In this document: positions 48,100 through 59,390 of the stretch, one piece after another
Numbering within the stretch: position 1 is the first letter of the stretch
How the letters are laid out: each line of letters begins with the position of its first letter
Assembly: GCA_019055375.1 (NCBI GenBank)
Contig: JAHQIW010007200.1
Coordinates: forward strand, 310,001 to 374,000
Source of the DNA: Parelaphostrongylus tenuis
Taxonomy: Eukaryota; Nematoda; Chromadorea; Rhabditida; Metastrongylidae
Length of the DNA stretch: 64,000 nucleotides
Reading direction: 5' to 3'
The notes under the pieces: model-generated
Told to the model about the DNA's origin: nothing
Seen by the model: the letters and a program-made list of their open reading frames with translations, nothing else
The model's database searches: none
Made by a program: the position numbers and the translations under genes

Positions 48100-48390
48100 C
48101 TAAATTTCTATTGTTTTCACTACCTTTTTTCGCAGTGTTAGGACGTTTTATATATTCCTAAAAGAACTGAGTGGTAAGTAAAAACACGGTCTCAGGCGGG
48201 AATCGAGCCCGCGTTTCAACCTATCCGGGAACGTGTGCTCTACTTCTACACCACCGAGACACATTTGCCCAACCACTCATTCTTCAGCATCTCTATGTTA
48301 GCTGCAGAGCACGCATCCGCGAATAGGATGAAACGCGGGTTCGATTCCCAGCTGAGGCCGTGTTTTTGCTCATCACTCAATTCTCTTAGA
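48100..48390. repeat. tRNA-like foldback, family D (copy 8)
   Basis: Reversed arm 48150-48300 (GGGAATCGAGCCCGCG, CTACACCACCGAGAC) and forward arm 48302-48390 (GAAACGCGGGTTCGATTCCC, TTTTTGCTCATCACTCAATT). The forward B box, GGTTCGATTCC, is a perfect consensus. The arms meet with almost no loop. Confidence 0.78.
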
Positions 48391-49036
48391 ATTCTTTCAT
48401 AAACTACGATTAGAAGCTATATAGTGCAGTAGTTGGAGATGCCGTGCAATACACGCGTAATCATTCACTCGATCTCGCTCTACGAGCCCACCAGACCTTC
48501 CATCCATTCAGATCAGTATATTGGCGACAATCTTGTTAAGAAGGACAAAGAAGGAGATTTGACATGCTGGCGGAAAAGCGCAAGCCTTGTGTAGACCAGC
48601 AGCACTTCAGGATCCTTGCGATACTTGGTGAAGTCGAGTACACAGTTGTTATCGCTAAAATTAAACAACACGATAAACTTCATCACTAAGGTCCCGAGAA
48701 ATATGCGCTAGCTTTCTAACCTAGATCCACTTAGAGGTTACTTCTACGACTTTCCCACTTCAATCTGGGCGCTCTTTTGTGCAGGCATAAAGCGCTCTAC
48801 TCGTTTCGCCCATCTGATCTTCATCAGACGCACTTCAAGTGGTCAGGTATATGGTACCTGAACTTATGCAGTTGTTTCGCTTTCTACAACAGGGCGTATC
48901 ACGCAGTCACCTGTTTCACACAATCAATCGTACAGGCGGTTCCGAATCAAACAGCGACGTATGTGTTAGGCAGATTTCTAAAATTTCTATACATAAGATC
49001 GATTGTTTTCAAAAACCTCGTGATAAATATTCGAAA
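48391..49036. other. No gene recognised
   Basis: A weak family A-like stretch near 48415-48540 (GTGCAGTAGTTGGAGATGC, CATCCATTCAGATCAG) suggests an old SINE remnant. No gene. Confidence 0.4.
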
Positions 49037-49418
49037 TAATTCCGAAAAAGAATGTTTTAAGCCTAAATGAGGTTGGTACGCCAGGGCCATACACCGGTGT
49101 TTCGGAGGTTTCGGCCTCCTCGTCAGTGACCCCGCCACACATTAACCCTGCATTGAAGCAAGAAGGGAGGCGTATAAGAAACAGTCGATCTTATGGAATA
49201 ATTGTAGCCTGCCACTCGGAATCCATCGACTGAAAGTGGTGATGGACCAGTGTCATTGTACATTAGGCCAACACCACATACGCCTCCCTCCTTGCTACAA
49301 TGCAGGGCTTAATGTGGGGCGGGGGTCGCCAACAAGGAGGCCGAAACCTCTGTAACACCAGTGTATGGCGCTGGCGTACCAACCTCGTTTAGGCTTAAAA
49401 CATTCTTTTTTGGAATTT
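49037..49418. mobile_element. Foldback element, family C (copy 3)
   Basis: Inverted arms of about 132-140 bp (49037-49168 and 49278-49418) enclose about 110 bp. Arms run from AATTCC plus an A-run, through AAGAATGTTTTAAGCC, GGTTGGTACGCCAGG and CACCGGTGTTTCGGAGG, to CTCCCTCCTTGCT. The centre carries GGTGATGGACCAGTGTCA, also found in copy 1. Non-coding. Confidence 0.85.
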
Positions 49419-50364
49419 CTATACAGTTTCCCAGACCACTGTTATTAGACATTTCTAAGTCGTAGCACTTACTTCGTCTAATATAAAGTTCGCAAGCTTA
49501 AAGTTCTTAGGACCAACCAACGATTAACCTTAGCAGTATTCGAATAATTCCCTAATTTCCTTATTCACCGAGCACGAGGTTGTTAACACCACTTTGTACT
49601 AAATATACTGTGTGAGAACAGCAGTTGCTCACAGCAACATCTGCTAACAACAATGCTCACAATAATGTCTGTCAATACCAGCAACGACAAGTACAGTTGT
49701 GCTAGATAAATCGTCTCTGTTGATAACCATGGCTCTTTGAATGAAAGAATTACGAAGCGATTTCCTCATATGGGTTTAACGTAATATTGTTATCCTTATG
49801 GGGAGCTTCTCCTTTATTCCCTAATCTTAGTGGCTGCTCTCTCGTAGGCATTTGAAATGGGCATTTTTTTCCGCTAAGAATAGGCATTATTGTTTTTCTT
49901 TGGAACTCATTCATAAATCTTAATTTTTTACAAGCGCCCCTAAACTTTCGTCCAAGCCTAATATTAGATAAATAGCAAGTGATACGTCATTAGCAACAAA
50001 ACATAAAGCAAGAAATACACTTCAGAATTATGTATAATATCACCACATTTATCGAAGAATATATTCCAATATCAAACGACAAATTTTGACAACGCACAAA
50101 CCGCCACTATTTTTACACCATCTCCATACCGACCAGTACCCAAGGATCAACGCTTATCCACACCAGTTCCCACTTGGCAAACCACAAGCTGAAGTTTGGT
50201 ATGTTGCAGCAGGCTACGGCGAGATCTCAGCTAGGTCAGTGGTTCAGTGTCTATGTGTAACCTTCCGCTCAGCTACACCTGGGACCACAAAAAGTCAACT
50301 CAGTGACGACGACTGTGTGTAGCTCTACCAAGCAATGCCAGCACAAAAACTACACGAGTATATA
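49419..50364. other. No gene recognised
   Basis: A short tandem-like CAACAATGCTCACAATAATG region near 49640 and a 78-codon frame at 50086-50322 of unknown meaning. Downstream flank of the histone H1 gene. Confidence 0.4.
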
Positions 50365-50370
50365 TTTATT
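50365..50370 (-). promoter_or_regulatory. Polyadenylation signal, histone H1
   Basis: AATAAA on the - strand, 64 bases after the H1 stop. It implies an ordinary polyadenylated mRNA; I see no replication-type histone stem-loop in the 3' region. Confidence 0.65.
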
Positions 50371-50433
50371 CTTCAGAAGTAACAAGATTTAATTATATAC
50401 AAGAGATCTTCGAAAGGCGACATGGCACCAAAT

Positions 50434-51154
50434 CTAAGCCACAGCCTTCTTCGCTTTAGAGCTCGAGGTTTTCGACTTCTTGGCCTTTTTCGGTTTGGCG
50501 CTCTTGCTAGCAGGCCTCTTCTTGGCAGCCTTCGCTTTCGGAGCTTTAGGCTTCTTCGGGCTCTTCGTCTTCTTTTCCGCCTTGGGCTTCTTCGATGAGC
50601 CCCTGCTGGGAGACTTGTGCTTCCTGGCACCCGGTTTCGTGCTCGTGTGCTAAACGGGGTGACCTTATATTACTACTCAGGCCAAACATACCTCAGAATG
50701 GAACATACCAAAAAACACTTACCCTCTTCTTTGCGGATGACGCGGACTTCTTCTCACCGAGCCTGAAGCTTCCTGATGCTCCGCTCCCCTTCACTTGCTT
50801 CAGTTCGCCCTTCGTCACGGCCTTCTTGAGAGCCATGCGAAGCTGAGAGTTGATCTGCAACAAATCGTACTTTGAAATCGAAACAGAAAGAACTACTGCT
50901 AAAGTCTATAGTAAAATCACCTTGTTGGTATTAGCACCAAGCTTGTAGTGCGCCATCAGGTATTTCAGGATGGCAGCCTTGGACGATCCGTTCCTATCCT
51001 TCAACTCGGCGACCGCTTTGTGGATCATGGCCGAGTACGTCGGATGAGACGGAGCCTTCTTCCCTGCCTTCGGCTTCGAGCCTTTGCCGGTTTTAGGAGA
51101 ACCAGCTCCAGCAGCAGCCGTGGCGGTAGAGGCGCCTGCCGTAGTAGAAGACAT
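50434..51154 (-). CDS. Histone H1 (linker histone)
   Basis: Three exons on the - strand: 51154-50921, 50854-50723 and 50649-50434, giving 193 residues. Introns are short (66 and 73 bp) with GT..AG ends and phase 0. The start is MSSTTAGAST; an upstream in-frame ATG at 51217 exists but is less likely, since it precedes a non-histone-like stretch. Residues 36-112 form the winged-helix globular domain (SHPTYSAMIHKAVAELK, GSSKAAILKYLM, QLRMALKKAVTKGELKQVKG, GSGASGSFRLG), which binds linker DNA at the nucleosome. Residues 115-193 are a lysine/alanine/proline-rich tail with SPSR (135-138) and SPKK (152-155) sites typical of phosphorylation. GC content is well above the surroundings, as expected for a highly expressed gene. 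It acts in nuclear chromatin compaction. No core histone gene is nearby. Confidence 0.97.
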
Positions 51155-51352
51155 GACGACCCAAGCAGTGTTGAACAACAAGCTAGCGCCCAACCCCGAC
51201 GTCCGCTTATCCACCATGAGGGGTTCCCCCTCCGCGCCCCCAAGCGCGTTGACCCTGCTGTGGATCTAAAGCTCCCTGAACCGTGTTTAGTATGGCTTAT
51301 GAAAAGCACTGTAGCAATCGATCTAATACTTGGTTTATCATGAAACCTTGGG

Positions 51353-51360
51353 TATATATA
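51353..51360 (-). promoter_or_regulatory. Possible TATA box, histone H1
   Basis: TATATATA on the - strand about 200 bases before the H1 start codon. The position is plausible for a promoter with a 5' UTR of about 170 bases, but TA runs are common here. Confidence 0.35.
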
Positions 51361-51361
51361 G

Positions 51362-53975
51362 AAAATATGTTTACCTAATAGAGTACAAAATTTCTGTGGC
51401 CACATTACTTTCCAAGACGAATTGAAACGGGTTTAAGCGCAGCCTGTCGGAGTCGCGGCGTCAACTATTGCCAGTTTGGTGGAAAAAAATCCCGTTATTA
51501 GGTGATGAAACAAGAAACCAACTACAGCGTGCTTGAAAGAAAGTATTTTGACACAGAAACAACATGGAAATCATTTGCTTTTAGACTTCTCCAAAAAATA
51601 TTTCAATGGAAATCTTTGACAGAGTACACGAACAAAAAGTTCAATCTGGCAAAATTTTACCACTGAGCTTAAAATCGCCACTTATTCCACTTCAGACTTT
51701 TTTGAGGGGACTTTCTACATTACTACAGCTTCTTGTGAACATTTAATTAACATGTGCCTGAATAAATCCTGATGTTTGGGTTCGTTTTCAGTCCGAATTT
51801 CCATGTGACGTGACCGATCTTTCACTGCGCATTAAATACTTTATCCGCAGGTGCTAAACTTTTCGGATCACTTTCGTGAAAACTACTCATATTTCATGAT
51901 GTATGCAAAATTATCCCTTATGAACGAAGTAGAATGAGTCGTATTAGTTAACTGGAAATCGCATAAGCTGTTAACTATTTGAAAGGGTGTGACGCAATTT
52001 CGAAAAAGTCAATGCAGGGATACATCAGATCCTGATATTATTATAAATGTATTACCTATATATACGCTGCTGGAAGTCACAGAATCATTTCTGATAATTG
52101 GAAAAGAAAATACTGTAGTGGGAAAATTTCTTTTTCTACGTCATTTATACTGTTAGCGTCAAGAAATCGTTGTGTTCAAGCGATTTTCTGCATTTCAAAG
52201 AATTTTCACTTGGTATCATATTCTTTAATTTGTAATCGCTGCTGTCACAAAAAATCATAGCTACTTTGGAGGGATCCGAACCGCAAGCAAACGGACTTCT
52301 CCCTTATCCATGAGGATTTTGACCAACAAAAGAGAATAGTATAGAGCACACTGTCAAGCTTCTCTGGTGTCTCACCTTCCAATCTCGGTGAAAAATCAAA
52401 AGAGAGAAAAGGATTGTTGCTCAAAGTGATGCGATCAGTCGTCTTAGACTTATCAAGATCACAGCATGTTAGTAGAAGATGAAATTAAATGTGTTCGGTA
52501 AAATAGATTTTGCTTAAATCGGTAAATCTGAGCTCGTTCGTATAATGAAACTAAATTGAGTAGCATCAAAATCAAGACATTTGACCAAACTATCGATAAC
52601 TTTTGGACAAGTACTGATTGTATATAGTTGAGTTCATAAAGCGGATAACTTTAGGTAGAAGGACTTTGGGCGAGAACCAGTAGCTTACGAATTTAGTACC
52701 TTTGGACCGTCATGCTTTCACTTACTAACTTATCCGCATGTGTCATTGATTATAAGCTAAGTTTAAAAATTTTCGTACCGGAAATTTACAAAGAAGCATA
52801 GAAAAATGGCACAAGCTGAAAATTTCGCTGGATGTTTGAGAATATATGGATCAATGCATGCCTCATAGAGTGAAGAGAATTAAGCTTATAACGATCTAAT
52901 CCTGGATCAAAATTACATTTTCTTTGTTTATTCTTTTCTGATAGCAGTTTAGTTTGAACACTACTAACGCTGCTGAAGTTCCTGTTTTTTGCTGTTAAAA
53001 ACTTCAAATGTGAAGGTTGTTTGTGAAAAAATGCGTTTATTTGGTCATTTAAATTCAAATTGGGCATCCAGACAGATATACCTCTCGCGCACAAGAGGTT
53101 CTGATGAACCTGAAATTTCAAGTTTTTACAAATAAATTTGAAGTTTTTGAAAACTAAAAGAGTTTGGAATCCTGAATGCAATAAAACTAATACTACTAGA
53201 TGAACGCTAAATTGCAACCTAGAAGTATTGAATCCATTAAAGTATTTGGCAAAGAATAATGATTGATGTCCTCATGAAGGGAATTTCTTGGCCCATATTG
53301 TTTCCCATATTGTTGTACATCGGACGTGAAGGGAAAATCTGAGAGTTTACTACAGAAATTTACTGAGGTTCCTATGTTTTTGTTGTTAGTTGCCATTAGA
53401 AAAATGTATGTAACTACAAATGTTTGGGATTTTACTGATATCTTTCATGAGTTTGTATTTAACTTCGTTACGATCAGTGTTTGATTTCTGTAGATAAGTG
53501 CTTTGGACGTTTCCCTTGCACATAGATTTTGATACAGTCGTCAATTTATTGACCCTACAATTTCGTCTTTCAGGGTGTGTCTTTTATGAATTTGCTTTTC
53601 TTCCAATAATACAACAAAACACAGCAAAAGACTAGATCGATTATCTTCGAGAAACCGCTTTATCGTGCCATCATTTATCACTAGTTACCAAGTAAATAAT
53701 GGTTCTGGTGCATATAAAGATCGTGGTTAGAGTATACAATCTGGATGATGAATTTCCTTGCTGCGATGGTAACGGTCGTGAAGAGGTTGACAAAATGTAC
53801 CTAAGTATCTCAGCATATACAATTCTTAGAACTCCGCACTAACTGAGGAATTTCGATAGCTTGTGCGAATATCGAGAGCGCTGTAAGACTGAATTCCACT
53901 TGACATGGTGGTTGTCGAAGACAGGTATAAGAACACCTGTGTGCAAAATCGCCTGCATAATTACATGATCGGTCA
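51362..53975. other. No gene recognised
   Basis: The longest frame is 52786-53217 (- strand, 143 codons). It is rich in N, K, F and L, as expected from AT-rich DNA, and has no known motif, so I do not call it. The rest is AT-rich spacer. Confidence 0.4.
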
Positions 53976-54270
53976 TCGCGCACACCTCTTTAAACTCTTT
54001 TTTTCTCTAAGACCTTTGGTGATCATTCGACGGTTTGAATCTCGGATATTTTACTAATGTAAATGATTTTTTAAAAAGGCCTTCTAAGCAGAGAGAGTAA
54101 GATCACGTTTCACTTCCAGTGCACATTTTGTTAGTTAGGCTTCGTAGATGGGTTTTCGACAGACTTTCAGCACTTAAGCGATAGTCTGACAAGCAGCGAT
54201 TCTCAGATTAATTCTAGTTTGTGAAAGTCTTCAGAGAGCGAAAAGAATATTACGTTTCGCACTCAAAGAT
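53976..54270. repeat. Dispersed repeat, family F (copy 3)
   Basis: Contains TTTTTAAAAAGGCCTTCTAA and, about 140 bp on, GAGAGCGAAAAGAATATTAC, in the same order as 18.2 and 42.0 kb. A partial reversed block (GTAATCCTCTTTTTGACTTT) lies near 54630. Confidence 0.4.
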
Positions 54271-55245
54271 ATACGCACTAACGCACATTAAAGTGTAAAG
54301 AAAACGGAAGTATCAAAATTTCTTAAAAATTATAAGATATTGTTGGATTTGAGGTTTAGAAAAATCTTAATGAAAACGGAAATTGCGCTCCTCTAGAATC
54401 GCGCTGCGGAGCAACTGTTATGTCAAGCCGAAGGAAGCGATTTTCGTTGATTTCTAGTTGTTTCTGAGTTTCAAGGAAATTTTTAGGTTTATTGCATTAA
54501 TATTGTAGAAGAAACTTTGTCCTATCGTTCTATAAATACCAGCTTGTTGCCGCTATAAATCAACGACGAAACTGAAGAAATTGATATGAAGTTCAATTAG
54601 AAAGTTACCTATCTTAGGTGTGAAATGTAATCCTCTTTTTGACTTTGCAGCGATCCAAAAAGAACTTATGGAAAAATCAATCTCAGTTTCGGGATTATTG
54701 AGATCTGTGTTATTGAACCACCGCTAAGTCTGACAAGAAACCATTCCCAGACTACTATTATTGAAGCATATAATCACGGCATAAGTGTGATAAGTAAGTG
54801 AAAGAGATATATTCAAACGTAAAAAAGCGAAAAACAGGTAAGATAAACACTTACGTGTTGGACATCTTGCCGATATATGAGAAATCTCCACAAATTTCTA
54901 TCTCAGAGCCGTTGAGCTTTCAGGCAAACTTGTTTTCCTGGATTTGAGGTAATACTGAAGATGACATCCCCAAAACTAAAATAAAGTGTGGCGTATTTCG
55001 CATTGACATTAACAAACACTAAAAAAATCATACACAAAGCAAACCTATCTAATCCTCCAGCATTGTTCACCTATCTAAACTACACAAAGTCTCAAGTCTC
55101 TAGGCCTAGATAGATCATGGTTGGAACTATCATTGACTGGTAATGCTAGGTCAGAGGTAGGCCGATTTGAGAAGTAATGATTAAAACTCTTTGTTCCTTT
55201 CCGAATCGGCTTGGTGAGCCATAATTATCGAACATAGCGGTTGAT
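54271..55245. other. No gene recognised
   Basis: AT-rich spacer at the end of the block-B-specific interval. Confidence 0.4.
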
Positions 55246-57059
55246 CAGCAGGAATACCAAAGTACGTCAGAAATTGATAACGAAACATTTTCAAATTCTA
55301 GCAACGTAATGTTTGGCAAGTAAAATACGATTAACTATATCCAATGTTGGGAACGTTCTACCTCTAGATCGATAAAGCAGAACGTCTTCTTCAACTTACA
55401 AATATTTCCAACCTCATAGGTCCCCCAACTGTCCACAATTCATGATTCAACGTCATTGAAACCAGTGTCTACCGTTTCCAAATCCAGGATAATTTCACGG
55501 CTTATACAGGTCGACGAAATCAATGTTGGTCGTGAGTGTGTTGAATTACGGAAGTGACATTTCCTAAGACAAGACAACAATGATAACAATAATATTAGCA
55601 CTGACAATAGTAATAATGATAATACAAGTATAAATAATAGTGGTACAGTTATAATAATAATTAGCAATAACTGTAATAATCACAATAAAAGTAACAATAA
55701 TAATTATAATTATAATCATAATTATAATAACAATGGGTAATAATAATAATGACGTACCCGCTAGTGGAAAAATGTGAGGTGTGTGTGCACGAGAATTTTC
55801 GAATTTCTTTGCATCAGTTACCCTAATGGAGATGATAAGTAATTCATGTCGCTGATAAAATTGTGATAGTAGCATCTTTAGCCAAAAACATGGTGTGAAA
55901 ATGATTATAATACAGTACATCAGCTATGAAATCTTTCTAAAGAGCGAAGTATTTATATCTCTCTAAATGCTGTTTCGAAGTTCTCTTAAATGTCAGAAGG
56001 AAAAATTTGTATCTCCTGCAGCAACGATGATCTCATACTACTAATGTCATAAAGGAAAGCTTTGTTCTCTTTCCATCAAAAGCTTAATGTTATAAGCCTT
56101 TTCTTTTTGCTCATATGCGCTCATTTCTGGTTGTTTTCCAGAAATGCTCTTATATCTAGGCAAGGGAAATTCATTCTCAATCGATTGTTCCACATTTCTG
56201 AAGAGTTGATGTCCATATGTTTAAAATGATTTTCTATACTTTCTTCATCGGCTTGGCATACAACATTAAGTTGTTTTGTATTTATAATCGCATTCTTACG
56301 GACAGCATTACCACATCTCAATGCTTCCTCCTTCAAAGTTAATAACAAATAATACAGTAGAAAAGTCAATAACGACGTTTTTCAAAGCTATTTTATTATA
56401 GTAGAAATGAAATACATTCCCATAAATTCAAGAGCGAATTTAAGCAAATATCTTGAATATGAGGCGTCGTACTGGAAAAGACATTTGATTCACTTTAACT
56501 TTGCTCACCTTAAGAGGGTAATCGTGCGCTCGAATGCCCCATACATGTGGTTTTGAGATTTGCCTATATTCAAGCATTATCGTGTCACTTACAAACACGG
56601 AGAAATTGAGAAAAGCGAAAACCGTCAACGCACTCGAGCAATGTGCAAATTTAGAAATCTAGCAATGAAGAGCTTTTGCTTAGAAGGGCAACTTGATAGT
56701 CCTCTTAGAATATTTAACTGAAAAGAAAGTTTCACGAAAGTGGTACATCAGTAGAACCAGTGCTAAATACATCATTTTGGGCAGTGTATCCTTAAGAGTT
56801 TTACAGCATTAGTTGTTTTGATTTCTCTCAGCTTGCTTCATTTTATATACAGCCTTTAGTATTGGTGACTGGATGAGATGTAGAATAGCATCCATTGTCC
56901 ACGATCAATATTGTGTAAAATGGATAATGGATGAAACCCTTGTTTTTGAACGGTTCGTGTGAGGTGTATCATTCATTGCTTCGCTGAGCATCCTTAGAGG
57001 TGATTGTGTGCATACCTATCCTTTACAATACGAACCAAAGGATTTGATCAAACAAAAGT
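55246..57059. other. Block B non-coding, with AAT-rich tract
   Basis: 55560-55760 is an AAT/TAA-rich low-complexity tract matching the one at 33.1 and 33.9 kb. The rest is collinear with 33925-35100. Similarity is even along its length and frames are broken in both copies. Confidence 0.45.
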
Positions 57060-57550
57060 AGCATTATACAGTGATGTAGAGTGATTTGAAAAACTTTCGC
57101 ATCAGGCGGGACTCGAACTCACATCCCACTCTATCCGGAGGAGCGTGCTCTAACCCGTTGAACTACTGACGCCCATCTTACACACCACTCTTTCTGCGCT
57201 ACAGCGCACCTATCTGTCAGCCGCCAACCGTCAACGGCCTGGCCCGTGTAGTCGCTAACGACATTGAACCCAGTCACGTTGACAGATATTGAGTATTAAA
57301 GTTTAAACGAAATTATTTTATTTAAGCGCATTGGCGAAGGCAAGATTTTATAAATATACTCAGTGAAAGAATGTTGTGTGAAATGGGTGTCAGTAGTGCA
57401 ACGGGTTAGAGCACGCGCTCCCTTATAGAGTGAGATGTGCGTTCGAGTTCCGCCTGACGCGAAAGTTTACCACATCACTCCACATCACAAGGTATATTTA
57501 TAAAATCATACCACCGCCAAAGCGGTTGAATAAAACCATTCCATTTGATC
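57060..57550. repeat. tRNA-like foldback, family B (copy 4)
   Basis: Reversed arm 57065-57300 (GGCGGGACTCGAACTCACAT, CCCGTTGAACTACTGACGCC) and forward arm 57380-57550 (GGGTGTCAGTAGTGCAACGG, GTGCGTTCGAGTTCCGCCTG, CATCACTCCACATCAC). The forward arm keeps a B-box-like GCGTTCGAGTTCC. No counterpart is seen at the aligned place in block A. Confidence 0.75.
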
Positions 57551-57985
57551 AAAACTAGGAATCACGGCAAAATGTTGCAAGGCATAGTTACATATGTTCA
57601 CTGATAGCCGTGAGCCATACAATCGACAATCAATCAATCTAAAGGAAGGCCACATCTAATGACTTTTTTACTTGACGTGAAGTGATACGTCTTCGGCGCA
57701 AACTGCTACTAGAAGGGGTGAGCCGTGAGAGATATGATACTGATAAGGCATGCGAGAATATGACGAAATAAACGAATATTACAAGAGATGCCTACCACTG
57801 AAAGGCTCAAGACATTCTTTCAGATTTTTGAATTTTTTGAGCAAGGTCGAAAAATAGTCTATTATTGAAAGGTGATTTTGGAAGGTTTTCGACTTTTGAA
57901 TGGATTGACATGTATATCTACATTCCGAGCGCTGAAGAATTTGTGGTAGTTATGACACGAAATGCCACAGTTGTTCGAGGTGGCC

Positions 57986-58083
57986 TATAGCACACAAAGT
58001 GTCGATCCCTAGTGCTTAACAGCCTTCTATTCCATAGCACACAAAGTGTCAATACCTAGTGCTTATCAGCCTTCTATTCCACA
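57986..58083 (+). repeat. Tandem duplication, ~49-bp unit
   Basis: Two copies of a unit beginning TAGCACACAAAGTGTC and ending CAGCCTTCTATTCCA, differing at a few bases. Block A has one copy at about 35175-35240. Confidence 0.8.
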
Positions 58084-58699
58084 GATGTCAGTGATTGGGT
58101 AGCAAATATGTAGATGAAGATAAAAGCACCAACTGAATACATCGTTAGGCAGTCGCTAGTCATCGCAAAGATCAAATGTGCATTCAATTATCTCTAACGA
58201 TGCTTATTGAAGTCCACTTCATCCCTCAGAAATCGTCAACATCGGTAGGCCTCCTTTTATCCTTTATAATGCTGAAGCTGTTACGATCACGACGTCATTT
58301 AATGCTTTCTACCAGAGCGGCGTCAAAAGCTCAAGAGCTCTACACGTCTTCCGCAAAATGTCTCAAATCGACTACATTTGAAAGAATCCCGTCATCAAAC
58401 TGCTGCAGCCTTACATCTTTTCAAAACCAGTTTTTTGAATGACTCAGACTCCTTCTTAATATTTTTAGTCATTATAATGGTAGTGAGGGTAATACCACTT
58501 CCAAAAGGTATCCTAGCAAATTCCAAGCCTTAACAAATGCAACCACGAAGATGCCGATAAAGAAGTAAATCTTGGAACAGCATGTGGGTTCCAAATTCTC
58601 AATTATCTCTTCCAGGAGCTTGCAACTTAAGTGGGCTCGATAACTATTTGTATTTCACATGGGCCCCGTTGACGGGTGGTTGCTGATAGCATAGAAGAG

Positions 58700-59060
58700 T
58701 CTGTGAGAATGTTTAAAGCCTTACCGAAGTAGTACGTAAGAGCTAAACGTACGTTTCGCAAGTGTCGCCCTATTCATCAATGACACACGCCTCATACTGA
58801 GCCCTACTTTATAGAAGAGATGGGAGACATTGTTTATAGTGATAGCAGATGATGATGTTTCATCACCTTATTTCAGTCGATGGAATTCGGCTCGTAGTGA
58901 ATATAGTTCAAGTTCAGTGTGGAACGTGAGCCAGTGATGAAGAACCGACACTTCCGCAACGTATCCTTGGCTCTGACTCGAAAAGGCTTCAAACATTCTA
59001 ACAGATTATACTGAATGTTTGAGAGAGGTTTAGCAAAACCGTCGAGATGGATTTCCACAT
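58700..59060. repeat. Old family C foldback (copy 5)
   Basis: Counterpart of 35620-35960, with ACACGCCTCATACTGAGCCC facing TTCAGTGTGGAACGTGAG, upstream of receptor 3. Diverged. Confidence 0.6.
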
Positions 59061-59376
59061 AATCACTCCCACCATCGATAAGGTTAAAACATGGTTGAGA
59101 GAAAGCGAAATAGGGGCCTGGGTGCCCTATTAAATAACATGTAAGTCTCTAAGGTGCAACAGTGAATGGAAGTTAACTAGGCTACTATGTTCGACCAGCA
59201 TCCCGCATTTTCGTGGATGTGTTCCATGAAAAAGAGCAAATAGTGAATAGAAGTTGAATCATTGTAATTTCGCAGGCAAATATTGGTGGTGTTAGTCAGT
59301 GAAGGCGACGAAAGATGGCGTTTCTTCTGTGTGATTTCGAACATTTGACTAGGAAGCAGTCGAATAAATTACTAAA

Positions 59377-59382
59377 TTTCAG
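59377..59382 (+). promoter_or_regulatory. Possible trans-splice acceptor, receptor 3
   Basis: TTTCAG ending 8 bases before the start codon, in the same context as receptor 2. Confidence 0.5.
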
Positions 59383-59390
59383 AAAATATT

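Larger units (their letters stand above)
47331..55245. other. Block-B-specific interval
   Basis: About 7.9 kb absent from block A at the homologous point (near 32830). It contains a young SINE, a family D foldback, a family C foldback, the histone H1 gene, a family F repeat and several kilobases of AT-rich DNA without recognisable genes. It was either inserted into B or deleted from A; the sequence alone does not decide. Confidence 0.6.

Noticed and set aside
48302..48365. Possible tRNA gene with perfect B box
   Set aside because: The 5' part of the tRNA body is missing because the foldback arms meet inside it, so no complete cloverleaf can form.
50373..50630. Arginine-rich frame overlapping the H1 gene
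   Set aside because: Wrong-frame reading of the lysine-rich H1 tail exon.
51025..51405. Frames overlapping H1 exon 1 on both strands
   Set aside because: Shadows of the GC-rich H1 coding exon; the histone frame is decisive.
52786..53217. Open frame of 143 codons on the - strand
   Set aside because: Composition follows AT-rich DNA (N, K, F, L). There is no motif, homologue in the window or splice context.
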